Under the pieces are notes generated by a model. It saw only the letters and a program-made list of their open reading frames with translations. It did no database searches and was not told the DNA's origin. From Tetradesmus obliquus (Eukaryota; Chlorophyta; Chlorophyceae; Sphaeropleales; Scenedesmaceae), in assembly GCA_030272155.1 (NCBI GenBank), contig CP126194.1, positions 5,943,501-6,007,500 on the forward strand: a DNA stretch of 64,000 bases, read 5' to 3'. Below, one piece after another: positions 33,522 to 42,768 of the stretch (its first letter is position 1; each line of letters opens with the position of its first letter). Position numbers and translations under genes: made by a program.

Positions 33522-36098
33522 GGACGCCGACCCAGACTTTGTGCCTTACTCGCAGCGGCCAGAGTGGAGCGATGTCGTGCCTGCAGAGGCCGCCCCTGGC
33601 GATGATGGCAGCGTGGTGGCTGTCAAGTACGACAAGCATGACAGGGAGCTGCTAGGGTACTTCAATGCATGTGTAGCAAAGGTGCGGTGTGGGGCGGCTT
33701 TGGATGAAAGTTTGCATTGCTTGGGGCAGTCATAATTGTTCATGCTGCGGCAGACACCGCAGCAGTTGAAGCTGCTTGTGCTGCTTGTTGGGCGGGCAGA
33801 GGCAGCTGCGCTGGGTCGCTGTGTAGCACACAAGCGCCTGCTTTCCTGCAAGCATGGCAGCCAGTTGGGCCGTTCTGCAAAGATGGCAGGCAGCTGCTTG
33901 TCTGGGGCGCGTAGCTGATGTATGTATGGGCAAGTCTACTTGGCTGCTGTTTCCTGCAAGCAAGTCAACACCCATTGTGACCCTCTTAGGCTGTCCCCTG
34001 AGTGTTTGTCGTAGCAAGCATGCTATAACAGACACCCAGGGGACAGCCTAGGAGGGTCACGCTGGGTGTTGACTTGCTTGCCCCTTGACTGGCCTGGTTT
34101 GCCGAAAGGGCTGCACCTCATCACCTCCTGCCACATCAACTTTGTGTCCCAAGGTTGCCAGCCCTGTGCTCTGCTTCTGCTGCTGCTGCTGCTGCTGGGG
34201 CCTTGCAGGGCGAGAAGAGCGCGTGCAACGCTAGATCTCCTGAGGTTTGTGGCACCTGCTGCTGCTGCTGTTGGGGCCTTGCAGGGCGAGAAGAGTACGC
34301 GCGTGCTGCAGCTGACTGCTGACGTCATCGCCTCCAACCAGGCCCACTACAGCGCCTGGCAGTACAGATGGGAGGTGCTGCAGGAGCTAGGCACTGACCT
34401 GACAGCAGAGAACACGTTCACACAGTGAGTGTGGTGGGTTGCAGCAGTGCGCTTGCAGCGCAGAGGGAGGCTGTGTCTGCAAAACAGCAGCAGCAATACG
34501 TTCGTTGTTGCAACAGGTTGAATTGCTGCCTGCATGCTCGAACCCCTGCTGCTTCTCAACCCTGTGCCTGCGCTGCCAATGTTGCTGCTGCTGCACAACA
34601 CCTAACCCTGCTGCCAGGCGTATTGCTGATGACTCAGCCAAGAACTACCAGCTGTGGAACCACCAGCGCAAGCTCTTCAAGGCGCTGGGCCTTGCAGCTA
34701 CACAGCGGGAGCTGGACTTCTGCACAAGTGGGTTAGCTTGATTTTTTTGTATTGGTTCTTGCACTGCTTAGTGTGGCTCTGCACTGATGTGCAGAGTCCT
34801 GCTGTTGCTCGGCCGCCTTGCTGTGAGCTGTGCACCAGCCTATCCTACAGCACGCCAAGCAGCACATGCCTTGCTGTGTGCAGCGCAGCAGCGAACCCAG
34901 AAGCAAGTGCAGCGCAACCTTAAGCGCAACCTTAAGCGCAACCTTAACCTTGCTGGTGCCACTGATCTAGCTGCTGCTGCTGCTGCTCCTGCAGGTGCGC
35001 TTGACACCGACTCCAAGAACTACCACGCCTGGGCGCACCGGCAGGTGGTGGTGGCCTCAGGCGCAGCGTGGCGCCAGGAGCAGCAGTATGTGGCACGGCT
35101 GCTGGCCGAGGATGTACGCAACAACAGCGCGTGGAACCAGCGCTTCTTCATCCTGCAGGTGGGGCTGCCTGTCAACCATGTTTCGCCGCAAATGCATTCG
35201 CTACAAATGCATGGACATGGTGTTGTCGCACAGTGCCGTCGCTCATTTTGTGCCTGGTTTGGCTCCAACGCAAGCAGGAGCTGGGGTAGACTGCCGCTGC
35301 ATCCATGCGTTGGTTGTCTGCGCAATGCACACCGAACTACATCACAACAGCTTGTGCCTTGTATCGCTGTCTGCTCAAACATAGCTGCGGCCTCGCTCTT
35401 TTTGGTGCTTGCTGCTCACCCACTGCATGTTACTGTCATATGACTGTCATGATCTGTACAACAGCACACTTTGGCGCAGTATGACGGCTTAGCCAAGGTG
35501 CTGAATTCAGAGCTTGGGTACCTGGCAGAGCAGATTGCGCGCGCACCAGACAATGAGTCAGCCTGGAATTACCTGTGGGGCCTGTTCACGCTGCCAGGGT
35601 GCACGCCTGCTGACATGGGCAGGCAGCAAAAGGTGGGCCGCTCTTTATGTGATGCTCGCTCTGCTGCTGGGCTGGCTGCTGCCAAAGCATGTTAACACCC
35701 AACATGCCGGCCTAACATCTGCCTGTGTCTCGAGGCTTATGTGCGCGCTCTGATTCTGTTTCCCCTGATTCCAATCATCCATCGGCATGCAACACATAAC
35801 ACCTGCACTGGTGTGTTGCGTGGATTGCACTTTGCAGGTGTTCATCATCTGCAGGGAGGCGCTGTCTGACTGCCCTTCCTGCAAGCCAGCACTGGACACA
35901 CTAGCCAAGTACTACTGCTGCCTGGCACAGCTGGCAGAGCAGCAGCAGCAGCACGCCAAGGCAGCAGCAGCAGCAGGCCATGGCCTGAAGGCACTGGCAG
36001 CAGCGGAAATAGCAGACCCTATGCGCAGCAACTACTGGATGCACAGGCGGCAACAGCTGCAGCAGCTGCTGGCGCGGCTGCCTGCGCAGCCCAGCTAG
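33520..36098 (+). CDS. FNTA: Protein farnesyltransferase/geranylgeranyltransferase type I alpha subunit
   Basis: Six exons, 33520-33681, 34285-34424, 34618-34727, 34995-35158, 35480-35632 and 35838-36098; 329 residues, the family's usual length. The start has the typical DFVPYSQRPEWSDVVP. Prenyltransferase alpha repeats follow, each with an Asn-(Y/H)-x-x-W core: NQAHYSAWQYRW, SKNYQLWNHQRKL, SKNYHAWAHRQ, NNSAWNQRFF and NESAWNYLWGL. The end, DPMRSNYWMHRRQ, matches the conserved C-terminal DPIRxNYWxxR. The subunit pairs with either beta subunit to attach farnesyl or geranylgeranyl to CaaX cysteines in the cytosol. The first intron carries a long near-perfect hairpin and a duplicate of the exon 2 acceptor. 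A TGTAA signal lies 75 bp after the stop. No residues that would disable the fold are seen. Confidence 0.92.
33956..34081 (+). repeat. 61-nt inverted repeat (intronic hairpin)
   Basis: Arms 33956-34016 and 34021-34081 are separated by only four bases. As RNA the arms would pair with three mismatches and four G-U pairs. The hairpin lies entirely inside intron 1 of the FNTA gene. It resembles a miRNA/siRNA precursor or a small inverted-repeat element. Confidence 0.9.
34176..34226 (+). repeat. Upstream duplicate of an exon acceptor
   Basis: The CTG tract, GGGGCCTTGCAG acceptor and first 11 bases of FNTA exon 2 (34257-34305) appear a second time 76 bp upstream. Use of the upstream acceptor would shift the frame. 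Confidence 0.85.
34912..34950 (+). repeat. 12-bp tandem repeat, three units
   Basis: GCGCAACCTTAA is repeated three times within the third intron of the FNTA gene. Confidence 0.85.
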
Positions 36099-36469
36099 CA
36101 GTGGCTGGCAGCATGGGACTTCAGGCTAGCTGTCACTGCAGTAAGGGATGGTTTCGTTCAGTGCAATGCTGATGTAACGCTCTTGGCTATTCGAATGGTA
36201 TCGAAAGGTGTTTCATACAGGACATCAGCGTAGTAGGAGTGTTATTGGTGAACTACTTGTCCATGGTTTCCGTGACATGCTTGCGTCAGCAGGATGCAGC
36301 AATACTTGATGGAGACGCTGCAGCGTGATTGGGTAGTCTTGTTTGCCGGTTAGTTTTTGTGTTGATCAATGAGCCGGAGCAGACGTCACGTGCGGAATAA
36401 CTTGACGTCACTAGCGATCCCTGAACGCTTGCAGCCTCAGCTTATCCTGCATCTCTTTGAATTTATGTA
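36099..36469. other. Short intergenic region
   Basis: About 370 bp holding the FNTA 3' UTR and the upstream region of the next gene. No coding signal and no clear TATA box are seen. Confidence 0.5.
36173..36177 (+). terminator. TGTAA poly(A) signal candidate
   Basis: TGTAA 75 bp downstream of the FNTA stop codon. Confidence 0.45.
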
Positions 36470-39014
36470 ATGAACACCGCAGCGACGACCAGGGATGCGC
36501 TGTGGGCGGGGGTGCACACGGCTGTTGACAGCAATGTCCCGAGTGACCTGCAGGGGCAGCACCTAAAAGACGTGGGTGGCTGGGGCCTGGCAACCTTTAC
36601 CTTACATTGCAGCTGAGATGCAAAAACTCGGCCACTTGCGTGGCTGTTCAGCACATAGTTGTCAGGCTCAGCACACACGCATGGCTAGGGCTGCTGGTTG
36701 TCATCTGTGTTGCCCTGGGCGCAGCATGATGTACCCAGCTGCACGATGGGGGTGCTCCACGCTGCACACTACCTAGTTGCTGTGTTCATCACCTGTCTCA
36801 TGCTTAAGACGTTGCCACGTATAGGCTGCCACACCTGCAACCCTGCCGCTTCCACCCGCAGCTGCAGGCAGATGGCGCGGCAGCAATGGACATTGACACA
36901 GCGCCCGCCAGGGACACTGCACAACCCCCAGCTGGCCCAGGCAGCACAGAAACAACACCTGCCTCCACTCTCCCTGGCAGCAGTGACGCCCTGCTGAAAT
37001 CGATAGCAGCAGCAGCAGACAGTGCCGAGCACCTGGACGTGCGCGCCCCTCCTGCTGCTGCCTCGCTGGCATGGCAGCCGCAGCCGGATGGCAATGTTAC
37101 GCTCACGCCTGCTGTTGCGGCTATGGCTGATGCAGATGACCCTGGCGAGGATGATGTGGACCAGCTGCAGGTGCGTGGCAAAAAAGTGTTATAAAATGCA
37201 CGTCCTTCAACTCAGAGGCGACAAACAGAAAGTGCGGTGGCAAGCAGCGCCCGATGATGCACCAGACTGCCAGTGTGCATCTTTGTGCTGCAGCCAATCA
37301 GCAGCTGTGGCTGGTGAGACTGCAAGCGGATAGCCAGCTGCAAGCCTTAGCCTGCCGCGATCAGCATCATGGCACCCCACCTACACACCACCCCACCACT
37401 TGCTGCGTGTCTGCAGCCTGATCACTACGGATATGTTGATGACATGGCAGTGTAATATGACAGTTTTAGGCATCATGACGTGGCAGTGTGCATGAGGGGC
37501 GCCGGGGAGAGCTACCAAAACATACATGCTTTTTGCGCTTGCATGTGTTCATCTGCACCTGCTGCAGCCTGATGACTACGAGTATGATGATGACGTGGCA
37601 GCAGTGGGCGGAGACATCCTGGGCGTGGGGCCCACCTACGGCACAGTGGCGGGCGACCCCACGCAAAACCTCGGGGGCCTTGGGCCCCAGTTGCAGCAGC
37701 AGCTGCTGCACGGCGGCTCAGATCAGGCTGGCACACATGCAGGCAGCAGCAGCGGCAGGGGCTTGAGTGAGGGAGATGTAGATGTGCGCGGCAGGCATGT
37801 GCGGGCAGTTGCTGAAGATGCAGAGCTGCCACTGCGGCCGGCGGCTGGTACGGCTCGAGGATCTGGCGGCAGCGGTGGGCTGGCTGGTGGGCTGGCTGGC
37901 GGCAAGGGTGGTGGGCTGGCTGCTGCTGCTGAGGAGTATAGTCCGGAGGGCCTGGATGTGCTTGATGCAGGTGGGGGCTGGCTGCTGTGTCACTGTACGA
38001 CATGGCAGGCATGTAGCGGTTCAAACACAGAGGTCTTATGTCACAGCACGACTACAGGCACAGCATAGAGGGATGGGCCACGAGGCGCGTGGTTTGCAGT
38101 TACAAGCATGTACTTGCTGCATGACAACAAACGGCACAGCTAGTCTGCAGCTAGTCCGCAGGGGTGGGTTTGGTGCTGTCGGTGCTGATACACACATATT
38201 AGTAGCATGCCGCTGCATCAAAGCGGAGATTGCACACGGAGCAGCTGGTGCGCCATGTGCCTCAGCTGTTGCAGTTGCTTGCACTGAATTCATTTCTGGA
38301 GCGGCGCTCACAAAGCGTTGAAGCAATTGTTGGTCTACTGCCTGCGGCTGCTGCTGCTTGTGCTTCTGCTGCCGTTGCTACTTTTATTCCGCAGGTGCCA
38401 TTGCAGCAGGCGGCGACTTTGTGTCCCAGCCCTACGTCCGCCACAGGTCTGCAGGCCACACCGGCATAGACCCTGACCCCCGCCAGCGGCCAGACCCAAA
38501 CCCTAAGCGGGGTTTAGGGCTGGAAGGCGGCAGCACTGCACACCCTGTGGACCGTGCAGGGGACTTTGCAATGGGTACTGTGGCTGTGCCTGCTTTTGGG
38601 GCAGATGCTGCTGCAGTGCGGGGCCTGGAGTACACAGATGAACCAAAGTATGCAGCGGAGGTGGATGTGGACTTGCAGGCAAGGGGCGCAGATGCAGCAG
38701 ATGAGGGGATGGTGGGGACTAGGGGGTTGGGCAAGGCAGCAGCAGGTGGTGAGGATGCTGCAGCGGGTGTTAGTGGCGGTGGTACAGCAGCTGCTGCAGG
38801 AGGACAGGGTGAAGGTGCAGCAGCAGTAGCTGATGTGGGCAGGGTGGCAGGGGGCACAGGCATTGAGGGGTCTGGGCCAGTGCTGCTGCAGCACGTTGGG
38901 GCCGGGCAGCTGCAGCAGCGTGGCATTGCGGCAGCAACAGCTGCGCAGCCGAGCTCAGCGACAGATTTGCGGCACCTGGGGGCGATCTTTGGCGCTGATC
39001 CGTCTAGCAGTTAG
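36470..39014 (+). CDS. Unknown Gly/Ala/Asp-rich hydrophilic protein
   Basis: Four exons, 36470-36571, 36862-37170, 37568-37970 and 38395-39014, total 477 residues, phases matching. The first exon (MNTAATTRDALWAGVHTAVD) is the least certain; translation could instead begin at the ATG at 36886 (MDIDTAPARD). The protein is acidic and hydrophilic, with Gly/Ala-rich low-complexity stretches (GLAGGLAGGKGGGL) and modest motifs such as PDDYEYDDDVAAVGGD and GGDFVSQPYVRHRSAG. No membrane helix, signal peptide or catalytic motif is visible. Gly/Ala-rich hydrophilic composition is seen in LEA-like desiccation proteins, but I see no LEA or SMP motif clear enough to name it. The start of exon 3 has a decayed duplicate upstream at 37411-37452. 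Confidence 0.6.
37411..37452 (+). repeat. Decayed upstream duplicate of an exon start
   Basis: CTGCAG followed by an exon-like stretch (PDHYGYVDDMAV then stop) that matches the real exon start at 37562-37600 (PDDYEYDDDVAAV), 151 bp upstream of it. The in-frame TAA makes it non-functional as an exon. Confidence 0.85.
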
Positions 39015-39604
39015 GCTGCGCGGACGCAGCAGCTGCAGGAGGGTTGGATGTGGCTGTGGCCTTGTTCGTAGTGTAGGGTCTGGAGCCGATGCCTGGCCAG
39101 CTTCTGGCGTGATGTCGAAGAGGTGAAAGAGTTCCTGCACAAAGTAACTGGTTGTATCATTAGTCTGGTAACTTAGTACAAGGATACAACGATTGTCATG
39201 TTTGTGGCGTGATTGCCAAAAGCGCGAGTGTACTGAGGCAGTGGGTTGGTTTAGATGTTGAGGGACACCTGCAGCAGGTTGTGGCGGTGGCGCTGCTGGC
39301 TGCTCAGCAGCAGTGCTGCATACTGTGTTGAGCTCTGCGAAATCATCGGTGGTCCAGCTGTCTTGAACCCCACGTCGCAAGTTTGGGCTCATTCTGGTCA
39401 ACCATTACGACAACATAGCGTTGCTCCACGATTGCTGTCACTTGGTCAAACTGGCAGGGTGGTAGGTTGCAGGCTGACGTGTCCCGCACTCGCCCAATGG
39501 AGCAACGCTCGCTTCTGTTCAGCAAAACGTTAAACACTCCAGCGATCTTCCTGTTCACCCACTCGTTCAGCTCGCTGCCACTACCTGCACGGACACCCTA
39601 CACG
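39015..39604. other. Intergenic, upstream of the DUF4399 gene
   Basis: About 590 bp without coding support. It contains the 3' flank of the unknown hydrophilic gene and the presumed promoter of the next. No strong repeat or TATA box is evident. Confidence 0.5.
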
Positions 39605-41305
39605 ATGCCGGTGGTAACCCTGCAGAACGCTGCTTCTAGGCCCGCATTGGCCAACAGGAGCCGCTCTGTTACATGCACAGCGCAGAAGGTGTCCGGGATC
39701 CAGCAGATTGCAGCTGCTGCAGCTGTGTCAGCAAGTGAGTGGCTGGTGTGAAACAACTGCTGCTGCTCAATGACCACATATGCTAGAATCTATTTCCATG
39801 GTGCTTGTAGCAGCATATGCAGACACCTAACTGCATCTCGCAGGTTTGACGTGAAGCTAGTAGCAGTGTGCGTGCCTTGCTTGAGCTAGCATGACCGTCA
39901 CCTGCTGCGGTTGGCTGCAATCACTGCTGTGCAGGCCTGCTGGCAGCAGCGCCTGCTTTTGCAGAGGGTGTGAGCTTTGTAGCTCCCGGCAACGGCAAGG
40001 CAGTGGCCTCACCGGTGCACGTGGAATTTGCAGTGGATGGCCTTGCTGTGAGGCCTGCAGGTGCGCCAGCAGCTGCCTTTGAGATTGCCAAGAACGAAGG
40101 GGAGGCTTGGCTCTTGTTTGAGACCATCACAGCAGCAGGCACTTCATCATGTGCATGTCAAAAGGCATGAAACAGGCACACAGTGCAAGTGGATGTAGCT
40201 TGCTGTTGGCAGCAGTGGAGCCACAGCCAGCGAGGCACAGACCCAGGTTACGGAATACCATGAGAGTGACTGCCCTGGCAGTGAGGGACTGATCAGGGGT
40301 TTGATGAATGAGCTATCATCACGTCACCGTAATGTTGCCGCTGACATACAACCCTGCACAGTATGCCACGTGCGCCTGGCCTTAGCCTACCTGGTTAGCG
40401 GTTGCAGAAAGGGGGCCTTTACTGAATCACTCAGGCGGCTTGTTGGCAGCATGCATCCGCAGTTGCAGCAGCTAAGCGCAGACTCCTGCTGCTGCACCCC
40501 ACCCCGCTGCACCCTGCTGCTGCAGCTGACGGGCTCATCCCTGGCACGGGCCACTTCCACGTGTACGTGGATGTGCCGGCAGCGCAGCAGCCTGGCGAGG
40601 GCGAGGCCATTCCCTTTGACAATGCACACAAGCACTTTGGCAAGGGCCAGACAGCAGCAGACCTGGAGCTGCAGCCGGTGAGCTTTGATGTGTAAGAATG
40701 AGCTTAGACACCCACCGAGTGATGTACATGGTCAGCGCTTGTCAGCTTGTACATTGTCAGCACTTGTTAGCAACGGGCTTCTATGTACATTGCCAGCACT
40801 TGTTAGCACTGAGCTTTTATGTAGGTGTCAGCACTTGTTAGCACTGAGAATGCACATTTTGCTTGTACAAGCAGACCTGGAGCTGCAGCCGGTGAGCTGA
40901 TCTGCTGCATGTCACACTTCACTTTAAGCTGCTGCCATTGCTTGGCGACCATGATGCATGCCAGGGGCAGCTGCACATTCAGCACACAACTTTGTCTGGC
41001 ACATGTGGCGCACAAGCATGGCATAGACGGCAAAGCAGCCAGACATGTTGCCATAGAAGTTTCTGGGTGGTGGCTGTGCTGCGCAGCTACCTTTCATTGC
41101 GCTGCAGCAAATCTGGTGCTGGGTTCAGCAGCCGACGGCCATGCAAAGCCTGTGTACATCTGGTTTCCAAAGGAAGGGAGCAAATAAAGTTTACTTCAGC
41201 CATGCAACCACTGGCTCCTGCTCAGGTTGTGCAGCATCCCACGTTTGAACGCATGACATCTTTTGCGGGCGACTGTCCTGCTGCTGCCACTGACAGGCTG
41301 CAACC

Positions 41306-41342
<37 letters not shown>

Positions 41343-41439
41343 GTAGGGCAAGCACACGCTGACGCTGGCATTTGCCAATGCGCTGCATGAGTCATACGGG
41401 CCAACTTACACGCAGAGCATCGAGGTCAATGTCAAGTGA
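39605..41439 (+). CDS. DUF4399 protein, probable thylakoid-lumen protein
   Basis: Four exons, 39605-39734, 39935-40060, 40526-40677 and 41347-41439; 166 residues, all phases matching. The body matches DUF4399: VSFVAPGNGKAVASPVHVEF, then GTGHFHVYVD, IPFDNAHKHFGKGQTAADL, and the last exon GKHTLTLAFANALHESYG ending in SIEVNVK. The N-terminus looks like a bipartite plastid leader: a basic Ser/Arg stretch (SRPALANRSRSVTC) followed by a hydrophobic Ala-rich segment ending APAFA|EG, a typical lumenal peptidase site. I infer import into the thylakoid lumen. DUF4399 is a small beta-sandwich of unknown role, also found in bacteria, so cyanobacterial ancestry is possible. The third intron carries a copy of exon 3's end and a repeated word. 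TGTAA lies 72 bp past the stop. Confidence 0.85.
40737..40850 (+). repeat. Imperfect tandem repeat with GTCAGCACTTGTTAGCA core
   Basis: The core word occurs about four times (first as GTCAGCGCTTGTCAGC just upstream) with TGTACATTG or TTTTATGTA spacers, inside the third intron of the DUF4399 gene. It sits between the real exon end and its duplicate. Confidence 0.75.
40871..40898 (+). repeat. Duplicate of an exon end and donor site
   Basis: GCAGACCTGGAGCTGCAGCC plus GGTGAGCT, matching the end of DUF4399 exon 3 and its donor (40657-40684), 214 bp downstream in the intron. The donor GT is intact in the copy. Confidence 0.88.
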
Positions 41440-42078
41440 TCTGGGATGGAGGAACAGCTCTCTTGGGCTGATAACAGGGCTGCAGTCTGTTGCAGAAGAA
41501 TTGGCTGTCGTGTAACAAGTTTTCAAGCAGGTTGAAAGCCGCAAGGTTTAGCGCTATATGCGCAACCCCTTAATTATGCGCAAACAGCGCTGCACAGCAG
41601 CTGCAGCACTGCCAGAAGCAGGCTGTTGAACACCGCGAATCATTGGACAAGCTGTTGCAGATGCAGAGGTGGTTGCCGTCACGTTCCTCTGTAGTGAGGC
41701 GATATATTTTGTAACATGTATGCAGAAACGTTTGGGGCAGCAGCACAACCCGTTCACCGAGTTGCCTGCCCACGCTGGGCCATCACCGCGCTGCATGCTG
41801 CTAGCCCAGCAGTATGAGATATTTCACAATGGCGCAGACGCAACTACCCCCGAGCACGGCTACGGCTTGAATTTTGGATCAGATGTCTGCAGCTTTATAA
41901 TGCGATATAATATAAAGCCCGCAGCAGTAAACTGGATAACAAGGGGTTTGCACGGAGCTGCAGGGCTTGCGACTGTCTTCATGACAATGCTAATGGCGCT
42001 GCTCTGTCTGCCGATCGTACTCTGACTTTCAACAAAGCAACAGCGCATTGATGTTTGGAGGGTCACCCTTCTGCATTC
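41440..42078. other. Intergenic, no gene supported
   Basis: About 640 bp. A 118-codon open stretch at 41669-42025 begins with GTG, not ATG, has no recognisable domain and is not called. The region is relatively AT-rich near 41880-41930 (TATAATGCGATATAATATAA), which may contribute to the promoter of the MYND gene. Confidence 0.5.
41511..41515 (+). terminator. TGTAA poly(A) signal candidate
   Basis: TGTAA 72 bp downstream of the DUF4399 gene's stop codon. Confidence 0.45.
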
Positions 42079-42731
42079 ATGGAGGGCCACGCGCAGGCAA
42101 GCATTCAACTGTCTCTACAGCAAACTGTGAGCCTACTGCGCCGCTTCTGCTCTGCCAGCGACCTGGAGATTTATGGAGATAGCGCGAGCGCAGCATGCCT
42201 CGATGCTATATCAGCATTTGTGCAGGCCACAACGTCTTCAGACGAGCAGGACAGCGACCTGCTGATGCTGGAACTGGTAGAGCAGCATGACCTACTTACG
42301 AAACTTGGCAAAGCACTGGCTCAAGCCTTCAAGGTTTACGTCCAGCATCTTGGTCAGCTCAAAGGCAGCGAGCAGAGTGTGCATGGCCCTCTGCTGGACA
42401 CTGCGCAAGCCTTCACCATGTCCCTGCTGCTAGTCATTCAGAGGTGGCTCCAGGATGGTGCTGCACACCAGGGAGCAACCGACAAGCGCAAACTGATGGT
42501 GGCAAGGAAATTTGTCGAGTCAGGTGCGAAATACCCATATGCATGCGCTGTGTGCTTGCTGGTGCCGTCGCATGCCGGAGAACGGCTGTGCAACAGCAGA
42601 CACCATACACAACGTCTGGCAACGCATACATGGACTCCCTACGTGTTCCTGCACTTTCACCACAGGGCTGGTGACATCGCTGGCTGGAGCTGCAGCTGCA
42701 ACAGCAGCAGAGCTGGCGCAGCTGCACAACG

Positions 42732-42768
<37 letters not shown>

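Noticed and set aside
40061..40170. Continuation of DUF4399 exon 2 past its donor
   Set aside because: Reads through a good GTGCG donor into residues that do not fit the family, whereas splicing to 40526 restores the GTGHFHV block in phase.
41669..42025. 118-codon open stretch upstream of the MYND gene
   Set aside because: Begins with GTG, no homology recognised, AT-rich promoter-like DNA beneath it.
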